This document shows, one piece after another, positions 18,053-27,822 of a stretch of 64,000 nt of DNA (the stretch's first letter is position 1; each line of letters starts with the position of its first letter). The notes below the pieces were generated by a model. It worked only from the letters and a program-made list of their open reading frames with translations, did not search any database and was not told where the DNA came from. The stretch is taken from positions 806,001 through 870,000 of the forward strand of contig NZ_LS483364.1 of the NCBI RefSeq assembly GCF_900475275.1, in the 5' to 3' direction. The translations under genes and the position numbers were made by a program. This DNA comes from Streptococcus sanguinis. GTDB taxonomy: Bacteria; Bacillota; Bacilli; Lactobacillales; Streptococcaceae.

Positions 18053-18685
18053 ATTTTCTGCCTTTTCAACTAAATAATCCGTATTATTCCAAGTGATCAG
18101 CTCAAAATTCTCAAAGTCTTCTGTTTCAAGGATGGTGATGCTGGCATTGGTCAGACCGCCATTCTTGCGTAGGAGGGGTGTGTCATAGCCCAGCATGGTT
18201 CGAATACTGGCGGTTAAGTTGGCTCCGTGTCCGACAATGAGTACTTGCTCATAGTCCTTGTCCTTTAAGGTCTTGATAAAGGAAATGGTCCGGTGGGTTG
18301 TATGGTAAACCGACTCAGCGTCAAAAAACGTATGATTAAATTGCGAAAGGTTGTGGCGGAAGGCAGCCATCTGATGTGGATAGATGGCTTCAATGGTAGA
18401 AATTTTTGCGCCTTCTAGTTTTCCCAACTGCCATTCTCGCAGTTCAGGTATTGATACGATTTCAGTCGGAAACTGGCTTTCTTCTTGAATAATTTCAGCA
18501 GAGCGAACGGCACGTGGGAGATCGCTGCTGTAAATCTTGTCAAATTGTGTCTGAGACAGATGTTTTCCTAGGGTTTGCAGTTCTTCAACGGCGGTTGGCA
18601 GCAGTGGCGAATCACCGCTGGCTCCCTGAAATCGGCCTTCCTGATTCCATTCCGTTCTTCCGTGTCGGACAAAGTATAATTTCAT
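18050..18685 (-). CDS. Histidine phosphatase (phosphoglycerate-mutase-like)
   Basis: 211 residues with the catalytic RHG motif at the N-terminus (LYFVRHGRTEWNQEGRFQG, about 3-21), the second-half acid motif (ELREWQLGKLEG) and the second catalytic histidine in VLIVGHGANLTA. These place it in the branch-1 histidine phosphatase family. Whether it is a true mutase or a phosphatase for small phosphorylated metabolites is not decided by sequence. It is the last gene of the leftward group with YbaK and DUF368. Its ribosome site is weak (AAGAAAG, rather far from the ATG). Confidence 0.9.
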   Translation of the reverse strand: MKLYFVRHGRTEWNQEGRFQGASGDSPLLPTAVEELQTLGKHLSQTQFDKIYSSDLPRAVRSAEIIQEESQFPTEIVSIPELREWQLGKLEGAKISTIEAIYPHQMAAFRHNLSQFNHTFFDAESVYHTTHRTISFIKTLKDKDYEQVLIVGHGANLTASIRTMLGYDTPLLRKNGGLTNASITILETEDFENFELITWNNTDYLVEKAEN

Positions 18686-18748
18686 AGTGGTTGATTGTTT
18701 CTTTCTTATTTAGGGTTTATTGAGAATATTAGGTGCAATATTGAAGAA

Positions 18749-19234
18749 TTATGAGCTAGGATTTTCCTTGAGGTCTGCAAAGTCAGCTTGAACAAAATCC
18801 GCCAAATCTTGAGCTTTGATTTCGATACTGCGGCCGACTTCGCCAGCAGACACGATGATGCTGTCTCGCTCTAGAGCCGACTGGTCGATATAGATTGGAA
18901 AGTTGTGCTTTTGCCGGATACCGACAGGATTGTTGGCTCCGTGGATATAGCCCGTTGTCTTTTCCAAATCTTTCTGGGGAATCATACTGACTTTTTTATT
19001 GCCGGAAATCTTGGCCATTTTCTTTTCGGACAGATGTTCTGTGATAGGTAGGATACCGATTAGTGTGCCGGTCTTGTCTCCTGTCAAGGCCAAAGTTTTA
19101 TAAATCTGCGAACGATCCAAGCCTTCGGCTGGCTGTTCTGCTAAGGCATTTAGCTGCAGGCCTCGATGTTCAATCTTAGACTTGCTTAAAATTTGCTCGA
19201 CCAGTGTTTTTTTGATTTTTGTTTTTTTAACCAT
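18749..19234 (-). CDS. ybaK: YbaK/EbsC-type Cys-tRNA(Pro) deacylase
   Basis: 161 residues matching the YbaK family of trans-editing proteins, which remove cysteine mis-attached to tRNA-Pro. Conserved parts visible: KTLALTGDK near residue 46-54, a central Lys-rich segment, GYIHGANNPVGIRQKHNFPIYID, and VSAGEVGRSIEI near the C-terminus. It overlaps the DUF368 gene by 8 bases, indicating coupled translation. Enterococcal homologues are named EbsC. Confidence 0.92.
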   Translation of the reverse strand: MVKKTKIKKTLVEQILSKSKIEHRGLQLNALAEQPAEGLDRSQIYKTLALTGDKTGTLIGILPITEHLSEKKMAKISGNKKVSMIPQKDLEKTTGYIHGANNPVGIRQKHNFPIYIDQSALERDSIIVSAGEVGRSIEIKAQDLADFVQADFADLKENPSS

Positions 19235-20075
19235 TAGTATATCTCTCTTCTAATTGTGACATCCAGAGTCCCAGCCAGGTTCCTAGACCGAAGAAAAAGG
19301 CTGCAAGAACAAGTGTCAATATAGAAACTCCATGATAGCTGATGCTTTCACTGTTTCCTGCTTGAGGCACTACAATGAGAAGTGTACTGGATAGGACAAT
19401 GCCAATGATAAAGTGATAGACACGAGAGTAGTAGTTTTTCAAAATATGATCCATGAGCTTAGAGAAGAGAATCAGTGCCAAAGCTCCTCCGATTCCGATT
19501 GGAAGAAAGGTGCCCAAGAGATCCAGTTTGCGAAAGCCATTCAGCATAGGGGTATAGAGTCCTAAAATCAGGAGAAGGTTGGACGGACTGAGTCCGGGAA
19601 TTAAAATGCCCAGTGCGATCAAGGCTCCTGCTAGGATGAAAGAGAGAAAGTTGGCTGGCAAGGTGCCGACCATCCCATTTAGGGAATAAAGAAAGATTCC
19701 TGAAAGGATGAGGCTGACCCAGAAAACGAGAATATCAGTCCGATCACGCTCACTTTTAGCGACAGACTCTTTAATGAGGCTGGGAACAGTCCCAATAATG
19801 GCTCCAGCAAATCCCCAAAGGACAATCACTTTGTAGTTGTCCAGCAGCAGATTGACAGGATAGGAGAAGGCAGCTATTCCTAAAATCATTCCGATTCCAA
19901 CTGGTATGAAATAGAGAACATTTTCGACGAAGTTTTCTTTTAAATGTGCTAAAAAATGAATCAGGCGCTCGTAAATACCTAAGATAGCTGCTAAAACACC
20001 GCCTGAAACTCCCGGCAAAATAAAGCCAAGTGCAATGACCATTCCTTTGAAAATTCTATTCAACCAAGAAATCAT
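19227..20075 (-). CDS. DUF368 membrane protein, likely undecaprenyl-phosphate translocase (PopT-like)
   Basis: 282 residues, about eight membrane segments. The repeated family motif is visible: GFILPGVSGG near the N-terminus and LIPGLSPSNLLLILGLY in the second half. DUF368 proteins (PopT) have been shown to recycle undecaprenyl phosphate across the membrane, together with the DedA-type UptA. AAGGA lies before the ATG at 20075; an in-frame ATG at 20099 would sit only 4 bases from the predicted transcript start. The link to lipid-carrier recycling suits an organism making rhamnose polysaccharide and wall polymers. Confidence 0.88.
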   Translation of the reverse strand: MISWLNRIFKGMVIALGFILPGVSGGVLAAILGIYERLIHFLAHLKENFVENVLYFIPVGIGMILGIAAFSYPVNLLLDNYKVIVLWGFAGAIIGTVPSLIKESVAKSERDRTDILVFWVSLILSGIFLYSLNGMVGTLPANFLSFILAGALIALGILIPGLSPSNLLLILGLYTPMLNGFRKLDLLGTFLPIGIGGALALILFSKLMDHILKNYYSRVYHFIIGIVLSSTLLIVVPQAGNSESISYHGVSILTLVLAAFFFGLGTWLGLWMSQLEERYTNG

Positions 20076-20109
20076 TGTATTTTCCTTTTCTAATTTCATT
20101 TATCAAATC

Positions 20110-20118
20110 ATTATATCA
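20110..20118 (-). promoter_or_regulatory. Extended -10 promoter of the DUF368 operon
   Basis: TGATATAAT on the minus strand, predicted start near 20103, drives DUF368, ybaK and probably the phosphatase. Confidence 0.6.
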
Positions 20119-20175
20119 TAAAATATAGGCTTTATTAAGAGGAAACGGCTGGAAATTTCCTATTTTGTGACAATA

Positions 20176-20213
20176 AAAAACGACAGCAGTCTTTAAGACT
20201 TGAGCTGTCGTTC
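20176..20213 (-). terminator. Terminator of the GH25 gene
   Basis: AACGACAGC (20179-20187) pairs perfectly with GCTGTCGTT (20204-20212), with an inner stem, followed on the minus strand by TTTTT. Confidence 0.85.
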
Positions 20214-20217
20214 GGAG

Positions 20218-21075
20218 CTATTGGCTTTCTTTAGGAACTGTAAATAGCTTTTGATAGGTAGCTGTCTGATCTTTCAAGGTTGACAGCTGGTTCAAATCAA
20301 GATAATGGGAGAAACCAGTCAGCTGACCTTGTGATGTGTACTGATGCAAGTCGTAATCTTGCTCAGTATTTGGCGCAGCATTGTAGTAGCCGTCGTCATT
20401 ACCATAAGTCGGAATCCAAATTGCTGTGAACTTATCGGTAGAGATGCTATGCTCCTCCATAAAATAAGTTCCAATATAGATACCAATATTTTTAACACCA
20501 AGTGACTCTAGCTTGGCTCGGAAAGCTTCAACTCCCGCATTCATGTCAGACATGGTCTTTTCTTCCACGTCCAGCCAATAATAGGTTGGATGGTACTTGG
20601 CAGAAGCCTTGTAGAAACTTTCAGCTTCTTTTTCCATTTCCTTTTTGCTATTGGCGGCTACATAGGCATAGACAGCAACAGGGATGTTGCGCTTTTGAAA
20701 TTCTTTGATATGTCTTTCGTAAGACTTGTCCAGACCATTCAGATGGGTTGCTGCATTTTCTTTTTTGGCCTGCGCTCCACTATGAACACGGACAATTACT
20801 CCTGAAACATTCTGTGCGAGTAAGTCGTAATTAATCTCACTTGGCAGCTGCCAGCCAGAAATGTCAATGATTGGTCTGGAAATAAACTCTTCATCTAAGG
20901 ACGAATCTTCAGATGTTTCCTCTTTTTTTGAGGAACTTGGAGTTTGTTTAGTTTGTGAAATTTTTGCCTGTGCTTGCTTTTCCTGAGAGTCAGTAAATTG
21001 CTTGCTTATCAAAATAAAAGCGATAAAAGAAGCAAAGAAAATTAGGATTGCAAGCGGTTTAATCCTCTTCCTCAT
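20218..21075 (-). CDS. Membrane-anchored GH25 (lysozyme-like) muramidase
   Basis: 285 residues. A basic N-terminus and hydrophobic helix (about 8-24) form a signal anchor, followed by a low-complexity Ser/Lys/Glu linker to about residue 60. The GH25 domain then has IDISGWQ, the central YAYVAANSKKEME, the catalytic-region YYWLDVEE, and a late DLHQYTSQGQL. Family members cleave the beta-1,4 bond of peptidoglycan; extracellular location is inferred from the anchor. A promoter lies directly at the ATG with no ribosome site (see 21084-21112). It could also act on modified glycan rather than as a bulk lysin. Confidence 0.9.
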   Translation of the reverse strand: MRKRIKPLAILIFFASFIAFILISKQFTDSQEKQAQAKISQTKQTPSSSKKEETSEDSSLDEEFISRPIIDISGWQLPSEINYDLLAQNVSGVIVRVHSGAQAKKENAATHLNGLDKSYERHIKEFQKRNIPVAVYAYVAANSKKEMEKEAESFYKASAKYHPTYYWLDVEEKTMSDMNAGVEAFRAKLESLGVKNIGIYIGTYFMEEHSISTDKFTAIWIPTYGNDDGYYNAAPNTEQDYDLHQYTSQGQLTGFSHYLDLNQLSTLKDQTATYQKLFTVPKESQ

Positions 21076-21083
21076 ACTGGTTT

Positions 21084-21112
21084 ATTTTAACTTAAAACAA
21101 ATAAAAAAGCAA
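21084..21112 (-). promoter_or_regulatory. Promoter immediately at the GH25 start codon
   Basis: On the minus strand TTGCTT (21107-21112), 17 bases, TAAAAT (21084-21089). The -10 ends 9 bases before the ATG at 21075, so the leader would be 0-2 bases. No Shine-Dalgarno is present. Confidence 0.55.
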
Positions 21113-21177
21113 AAAATATCCCCAGAATTGCTAGAAAATGAATAAAATGTAATATAATTGAAATATTATAAAGCAAA

Positions 21178-21216
21178 AACAAGACGTTTTGAAAGCTCAA
21201 AATGTCTTGTTTTTTA
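21178..21216. terminator. Strong bidirectional hairpin terminator
   Basis: AACAAGACGTTTTGA pairs with TCAAAATGTCTTGTT (one wobble), with T-rich sequence on both strands. It ends the glutathione peroxidase transcript on the minus strand. Confidence 0.85.
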
Positions 21217-21281
21217 AGAGATTAGCGAAGCTGTGGACGGTGAGTTGCCGTTGGATAAATCGTTTTGCTTTTTCTTACCTT

Positions 21282-21758
21282 TTATAATAGCTTTTGAATG
21301 AGCTCTTCAATCTTTTTGGGAGAAGTTTGCGGAGAGAAACGTTTGATGACTGTTCCGTCTCGGCTAACCAGAAACTTTGTGAAATTCCATTTGATCTTTT
21401 CACCCAGAAGACCGCCCTTTTCTTTTTTGAGCCAGTCAAAGAGTGGAGCAGTATGAGGACCGTTGACATCAATCTTAGCAAATCGGGGAAAGGTCGTTCC
21501 GTAGTTAAGGCTGCAAAAGCTATTGATTTCTGCGGCGTCTCCAGGAGCCTGCTGGCCAAACTGATTGCAGGGGAAATCCAGGATTTCAAATCCGTCTTTC
21601 TGATAGCGCTCATAGAGTTCCTGCAGTTCTTGATACTGAGGAGTGAAGCCGCAGCCGGTCGCTGTATTGACAATCAGCAGAATCTTTCCTTTATAATCAC
21701 TCATTTTTTGCAGAATTCCGTCTTGTTTTTGGATTTCGATATCATAAATGTTTGTCAT
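21282..21758 (-). CDS. Glutathione peroxidase family protein
   Basis: 158 residues, standard length for bacterial Gpx/BsaA. The peroxidatic cysteine is Cys36 in NTATGCGFTPQY, with the conserved Gln/Trp partners in DFPCNQFGQQ and KWNFTKFLV. It uses cysteine, not selenocysteine. It removes hydroperoxides using thiols; many such bacterial enzymes prefer thioredoxin to glutathione, but gor in the same window makes glutathione plausible. AAAGGAGG precedes the ATG. Useful in a streptococcus that makes H2O2. Confidence 0.94.
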   Translation of the reverse strand: MTNIYDIEIQKQDGILQKMSDYKGKILLIVNTATGCGFTPQYQELQELYERYQKDGFEILDFPCNQFGQQAPGDAAEINSFCSLNYGTTFPRFAKIDVNGPHTAPLFDWLKKEKGGLLGEKIKWNFTKFLVSRDGTVIKRFSPQTSPKKIEELIQKLL

Positions 21759-21869
21759 GTTATCCTCCTTTGTTTGCTTCCTATCTTATCACAATTTTAT
21801 GTAAAAGAGAGAAAGCAAGGTCATATTATTCCAGTCTCTGCACTAATGCTTTTTTTTCAATCCAAAAGG

Positions 21870-21878
21870 TGGTATAAT
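21870..21878 (+). promoter_or_regulatory. Extended -10 promoter of ftsW
   Basis: TGGTATAAT, predicted start near 21885, leader about 28 bases. Confidence 0.6.
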
Positions 21879-21912
21879 GAGAATTGAATTTTTAGAAGTT
21901 TAATGGTGAAAT

Positions 21913-23145
21913 ATGAAAATTGACAAGAAGCACTTGTTGAATTATTCCATCTTGATTCCCTATTTGATTTTATCTGTTTTGGGATTGATTGTGGTCTATT
22001 CAACGACGAGTCCTACCTCGATTCAGGCCGGAGGAAATGGTTTTGGCATGGTCTTGAATCAGGGGATTTTTTGGGTAATAAGTCTCTTTATAATTGCGCT
22101 CCTATATAGAATTCGCTTGGGTTTCCTGAAAAAAGGAGGCATCCTGACTATAGTTATCTTTGCTGAGATTATCCTCTTGCTTTTATCTCGTTTTATAACT
22201 GGGACTATTAACGGCGCCCATGGTTGGCTCAAGCTTGGAGCTTTCAGTATTCAGCCTGCTGAGTATTTGAAGATTATTCTGGTCTGGTATCTAGCCTTTC
22301 GCTTTACAAAGAGGCAGGAGGAGATAAAGGTTTATGATTATCAAGCTCTGACTCACAACCATTGGTTTCCTAAAGCTTTTAACGACTGGCGGACCATGGT
22401 GGCTATTCTGATTGGGATTGTAGCGATTATGCCAGACCTTGGAAATGCGACTATTCTATTTTTGACCGTCGTAATAATGATAGCTGTCAGCGGGATTGGC
22501 TATCGATGGTTTTCTACGATGCTGGGAGCCATTGTCAGTGTTTCGGGATTGGTTTTAACTAGCATTTGGATAATTGGGGTTGAGCGCGTGGCCAAGATTC
22601 CAGTCTTTGGGTATGTGGCCAAGCGTTTCAGCGCTTTCTTCAATCCTTTCAAGGACCTGTCTGGCTCAGGCCACCAATTGGCTAATTCCTACTATGCTAT
22701 GAGTAATGGCGGCTGGTTTGGTCTAGGCTTGGGGAACTCTATTGAGAAGCGCGGCTATTTGCCGGAAGCTCATACTGACTTTGTATTTTCTATCGTGATA
22801 GAGGAGTTTGGTTTCTTTGGTGCCAGTCTGATTCTGGCTTTACTCTTTTTCCTAATTTTGAGAATTATCTTGGTAGGGATTCGGGCAAAGAATCCATTTA
22901 ACTCCATGATGGCTTTGGGAATTGGCGGTATGATACTCATGCAGACCTTCATCAATATCGGTGGAATCTCAGGTCTCATTCCTTCTACAGGAGTAACCTT
23001 CCCCTTCCTATCGCAAGGAGGGAACAGTCTTCTGGTCTTGTCAGTAGCCATCGCCTTGGTACTTAATATTGATGCCAATGAGCGACGTGATGCCCTCTAT
23101 GAACAGATGGAAGCGGAGGCGCAAGGCCAGTCTGAGGAAACTTAA
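21913..23145 (+). CDS. ftsW: Septal peptidoglycan polymerase FtsW (SEDS family)
   Basis: 410 residues, about ten membrane segments. SEDS hallmarks are present: GTINGAHGWLKLG, SIQPAEYLKI, and GFFGA near the later loop, with the C-terminal STGVTFPFLSQGGNSLL. It polymerises glycan at the division septum with its partner class B PBP. The FtsW rather than RodA choice rests on the neighbour ppc, the same order as in pneumococcus. The ribosome site is GGTG. Confidence 0.9.
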   Translation: MKIDKKHLLNYSILIPYLILSVLGLIVVYSTTSPTSIQAGGNGFGMVLNQGIFWVISLFIIALLYRIRLGFLKKGGILTIVIFAEIILLLLSRFITGTINGAHGWLKLGAFSIQPAEYLKIILVWYLAFRFTKRQEEIKVYDYQALTHNHWFPKAFNDWRTMVAILIGIVAIMPDLGNATILFLTVVIMIAVSGIGYRWFSTMLGAIVSVSGLVLTSIWIIGVERVAKIPVFGYVAKRFSAFFNPFKDLSGSGHQLANSYYAMSNGGWFGLGLGNSIEKRGYLPEAHTDFVFSIVIEEFGFFGASLILALLFFLILRIILVGIRAKNPFNSMMALGIGGMILMQTFINIGGISGLIPSTGVTFPFLSQGGNSLLVLSVAIALVLNIDANERRDALYEQMEAEAQGQSEET

Positions 23146-23191
23146 TCACAGTTAGTGTGAACAGTTGTTGCAAAAATGAAAGGTGCAGATT

Positions 23192-26038
23192 ATGTCATTT
23201 AACAAATTAGAAAGCTACAGCAATAAAGAAGTGATTCGAGAAGAAGTCGCCATTTTAACAGACTTGCTTGCCGACATTACTCGGAATCTTCTCAGCCCTG
23301 AGACCTTTGAAAAAATCTCCCTCATGGAGGAGTTGGCGGTTAACTCCAAATATCATGAGCTAAAAGAGATTGTAGAAGAACTGTCGACAGATGAAATGGT
23401 TTATATTTCCCGTTATTTCTCTATTTTGCCGCTTTTGATTAATATCTCAGAAGATGTTGACCTAGCTTATGAAATCAACCATCAAAACAATATCAATCAG
23501 GATTATCTTGGAAAGCTATCAACAACTATTGACCTGATTTCAACGCGGGAAAATGCTCAGGAAATCTTGGAAAATCTGAATGTTGTGCCAGTACTGACTG
23601 CTCACCCGACGCAAGTTCAGCGCAAGACTATTCTGGACTTAACCAATCATATCCATAGTTTACTGCGTCAGCATCGAGATGTTAAAGCAGGACTAGTCAA
23701 TGAGAAGAAGTGGCTAGGAAATCTCCGCCGCTACATTGAGCTTATGATGCAGACAGATATGATCCGTGAGAAGAAGCTGAAAGTGACCAATGAGATTACC
23801 AATGTCATGGAGTACTACAACAGTTCTTTTCTGCAAGCAATCACCAACTTTATGGTTGAATACAGACGCTTGGCAGAAGAGCGCGGTATCAAGCTGGATA
23901 ATCCTAAGCCTATTACCATGGGAATGTGGATTGGCGGAGACCGAGATGGCAATCCTTTTGTAACCGCAGAAACCCTTAAACTATCTGCCACTCTCCAGAG
24001 TGAAGTCATTCTCAACTATTACATTGACAAGGTTTATACACTCTATCGTACCTTCTCGCTCTCGACCAACCTCTCAGAAACCAGTCAGGCAGTAGCAGAA
24101 ATGGCAGCTCTGTCTACTGACAAGTCTGTTTATCGGGAAAATGAGCCTTACCGCCGAGCTTTCCACTATATCCAGTCCAAACTGATTCAAACCTTGCTTT
24201 ACTTAAAAGAAGGTAATTTCTCAAATGATGGTCAGCGATTGACTGACCGAGCTGAGGAAAAATTGTCTGCGAAAGCCAACCTTTCTGTCAGCAATAAAGG
24301 AAGAGAAATCATCCCTAATTATATCCAGTCTCGTATCAGCGAGACCCTGACTGAGCTCAAGAAGGAGGAGACACCTTCTTACAAAACAGCTCAGGAATTT
24401 AAAGAAGACTTGCAGGTCATTTATGATTCTCTTATCGAACATCATGGGGAAGCCTTGGTAAGTGGGGACTTGACTGAACTTCTCCAAGCTGTTGATGTTT
24501 TCGGCTTCTTCTTAGCCAGCATTGATATGCGACAGGATTCCAGCGTTCATGAGGCCTGTGTGGCTGAGCTCTTGGCATCAGCTAATATTGTCCAGGACTA
24601 TAGCAATCTGTCGGAAGAAGAAAAATGCCGGATCCTCCTCAAACAGCTGCTAGAAGATCCTCGTATCCTATCAGCCACCCATGAGACTAAATCCGAACTT
24701 CTGCAAAAAGAACTGGAAATTTTCAAAACAGCTCGTCAGCTAAAAGATGCCATTGGTGAAGAAGTGATTAAGCAAAATATTATTTCTCACTCGACCAGTG
24801 TATCAGATTTACTTGAGTTGGCTATTATGCTTAAGGAAGTGGGGCTGATTGATGAAAATGGGGCACGTGTCCAAATTGTTCCGCTCTTTGAAACCATTGA
24901 GGATTTGGACAATTCCTGCGATACTATGGAGAAATACCTGTCTCTACCGATTGCACAGAAGTGGATTGCCTCTAAGGATAATTACCAGGAAATCATGCTG
25001 GGCTATTCAGACAGTAATAAGGACGGTGGCTACCTATCTTCTTGCTGGACTCTCTATAAGGCTCAACAGCAGCTGACAGCTATCGGTGATAAGTTTGGCG
25101 TGAAAATCACCTTCTTCCATGGCCGGGGTGGTACGGTGGGACGCGGTGGCGGCCCAACCTATGAAGCAATCACATCTCAGCCACTCCGCAGTATCAATGA
25201 CCGGATCCGTCTGACTGAGCAAGGCGAAGTTATTGGAAATAAATATGGAAACAAAGACGCAGCCTACTATAACTTGGAAATGCTGGTGTCTGCTGCCATT
25301 AACCGCATGGTAACTCATAAGAAGAGCGATAGCCATACTTCTGATAAATATGAGCGAATCATGGACCAAGTAGTCAATCGCAGTTATCAGATTTACCGTG
25401 ATTTGGTCTTTGGTGACGAGCGTTTTTACGATTATTTCTTTGAATCCAGCCCTATCAAGGCTATCTCTAGCTTTAATATCGGTTCTCGTCCAGCTGCCCG
25501 TAAAACCATCACTGAAATCGGTGGCCTCAGGGCGATTCCATGGGTCTTCTCATGGTCTCAAAGTCGGGTTATGTTCCCAGGCTGGTATGGTGTCGGGTCG
25601 AGTTTCAAGGAATTCATTGATGAAGACCCAGAAAATAACTTAGCCTTTCTGCAATTTATGTATAAGAGATGGCCGTTCTTCAAGTCACTCTTATCAAATG
25701 TAGACATGGTTCTGTCTAAGTCAAATATGAATATCGCTTTTGAGTATGCGCAGCTTTGTGAAGATCAGAATGTGCGAGATATTTTCAATATTATCTTGGA
25801 TGAGTGGCAGCTAACTAAGGATGTCATTCTAGAGATTGAAGGTCATGATGAGCTCCTAGCAGAAAACACATATCTGAGAGATAGCTTGCACTATCGTATG
25901 CCTTACTTTAATGTTTTGAACTATATCCAGTTAGAGCTAATCAAGCGTCAGCGCAACGGTCAACTTACACCAGATCAAGAAAAGCTGATTCACATCACCA
26001 TCAACGGTATTGCAACTGGTCTGCGAAACTCTGGCTAA
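23192..26038 (+). CDS. ppc: Phosphoenolpyruvate carboxylase
   Basis: 948 residues. It fixes bicarbonate onto PEP to give oxaloacetate, feeding aspartate-family amino acids. Catalytic segments are intact: [37 protein letters not shown] and [19 protein letters not shown], plus the C-terminal end TGLRNSG. The start at 23192 has AAAGG at normal distance; a GTG at 23183 overlaps that site and is rejected. It follows ftsW by 46 bases and may share its transcript. Confidence 0.97.
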   Translation: MSFNKLESYSNKEVIREEVAILTDLLADITRNLLSPETFEKISLMEELAVNSKYHELKEIVEELSTDEMVYISRYFSILPLLINISEDVDLAYEINHQNNINQDYLGKLSTTIDLISTRENAQEILENLNVVPVLTAHPTQVQRKTILDLTNHIHSLLRQHRDVKAGLVNEKKWLGNLRRYIELMMQTDMIREKKLKVTNEITNVMEYYNSSFLQAITNFMVEYRRLAEERGIKLDNPKPITMGMWIGGDRDGNPFVTAETLKLSATLQSEVILNYYIDKVYTLYRTFSLSTNLSETSQAVAEMAALSTDKSVYRENEPYRRAFHYIQSKLIQTLLYLKEGNFSNDGQRLTDRAEEKLSAKANLSVSNKGREIIPNYIQSRISETLTELKKEETPSYKTAQEFKEDLQVIYDSLIEHHGEALVSGDLTELLQAVDVFGFFLASIDMRQDSSVHEACVAELLASANIVQDYSNLSEEEKCRILLKQLLEDPRILSATHETKSELLQKELEIFKTARQLKDAIGEEVIKQNIISHSTSVSDLLELAIMLKEVGLIDENGARVQIVPLFETIEDLDNSCDTMEKYLSLPIAQKWIASKDNYQEIMLGYSDSNKDGGYLSSCWTLYKAQQQLTAIGDKFGVKITFFHGRGGTVGRGGGPTYEAITSQPLRSINDRIRLTEQGEVIGNKYGNKDAAYYNLEMLVSAAINRMVTHKKSDSHTSDKYERIMDQVVNRSYQIYRDLVFGDERFYDYFFESSPIKAISSFNIGSRPAARKTITEIGGLRAIPWVFSWSQSRVMFPGWYGVGSSFKEFIDEDPENNLAFLQFMYKRWPFFKSLLSNVDMVLSKSNMNIAFEYAQLCEDQNVRDIFNIILDEWQLTKDVILEIEGHDELLAENTYLRDSLHYRMPYFNVLNYIQLELIKRQRNGQLTPDQEKLIHITINGIATGLRNSG

Positions 26039-26048
26039 TACAAAGAGA

Positions 26049-26074
26049 AAATCGGAATTTTTCCGGTTTTTTCT
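26049..26074 (+). terminator. Terminator of ppc
   Basis: AAATCGGAA pairs with TTCCGGTTT with one wobble, then TTT. Confidence 0.75.
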
Positions 26075-26193
26075 ATTTTTGTAACCAAAGGGCTACTTAA
26101 TTCGTTATACTAGTGACAGTTCAACCGCTTTTCTTTGTATCAACCTTACTAAAAATCAGACAAGGAATAATTCACAAAAAAATGCTAAAAGAC

Positions 26194-26221
26194 TTGCATT
26201 TTCATTTAAATTTGATAAAAT
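26194..26221 (+). promoter_or_regulatory. Promoter of tuf
   Basis: TTGCAT (26194-26199), 16 bases, TAAAAT (26216-26221), with TGA before the -10. The leader is about 65 bases. Confidence 0.7.
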
Positions 26222-26292
26222 AGTAAGGAAAGTTAGACTGTATTGCCTACTGTCTATCTATAAAATATATTTTATTGGAGGCTTTTACTCAA

Positions 26293-27489
<1,197 letters not shown>

Positions 27490-27529
27490 TTCGATTCCGT
27501 TCCCAGATAACAATTATAGTCAGACACTA

Positions 27530-27554
27530 AACCCCGTGAAAACGGGGTTTTTTA
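27530..27554 (+). terminator. Terminator of tuf
   Basis: AACCCCGT (27530-27537) pairs perfectly with ACGGGGTT (27542-27549), then TTTT. Confidence 0.92.
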
Positions 27555-27822
27555 ATATTGTAATTGTTTTAAAAAATAAGGAAGAATAGAAGGCGGCCGG
27601 TAATCTCCAGAGTAGATAGCTCGATTTTGCAGAAGCATCTTGAAGATGATTTAGGAGACGGAAAGGCAAGAAGTATAGATATAAGCTTGATGGAAGTTTT
27701 GCCCTTTTTGGTTAGGTTGGGGAAGGAAGTATCACTTAAAACAGAGATTCTTTCAGGAAGGATTTTCACTTTTCACTGAAAGTATAGTATAATAAGAAAT
27801 AGAATACATTTGGAGAAGAAAA
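27555..27822. other. Gap between tuf and the polysaccharide locus
   Basis: The plus strand holds a 68-codon open stretch (27573-27779) without a convincing start or ribosome site. Its translation (for example LGDGKARSIDISLMEVLPFL) looks protein-like and could be a worn remnant; I cannot assign it. At the right end TATAAT (27788-27793) with TTCACT 17 bases upstream is the likely promoter of the locus. Confidence 0.4.

Noticed and set aside
21128-21216. Possible small RNA: TATAAT (21153-21158) followed by a terminator on the plus strand
   Set aside because: The -35 spacing is 19 and the hairpin is explained as the end of the glutathione peroxidase transcript; the region also serves leftward promoters.
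21275-21673. 132-codon second frame inside the glutathione peroxidase gene
   Set aside because: Overlaps a gene with intact catalytic motifs; composition is not protein-like.
27569-27769. Leftward 66-codon open frame in the tuf-flippase gap
   Set aside because: No ribosome site, no promoter and no plausible domain; the opposite strand is equally open.
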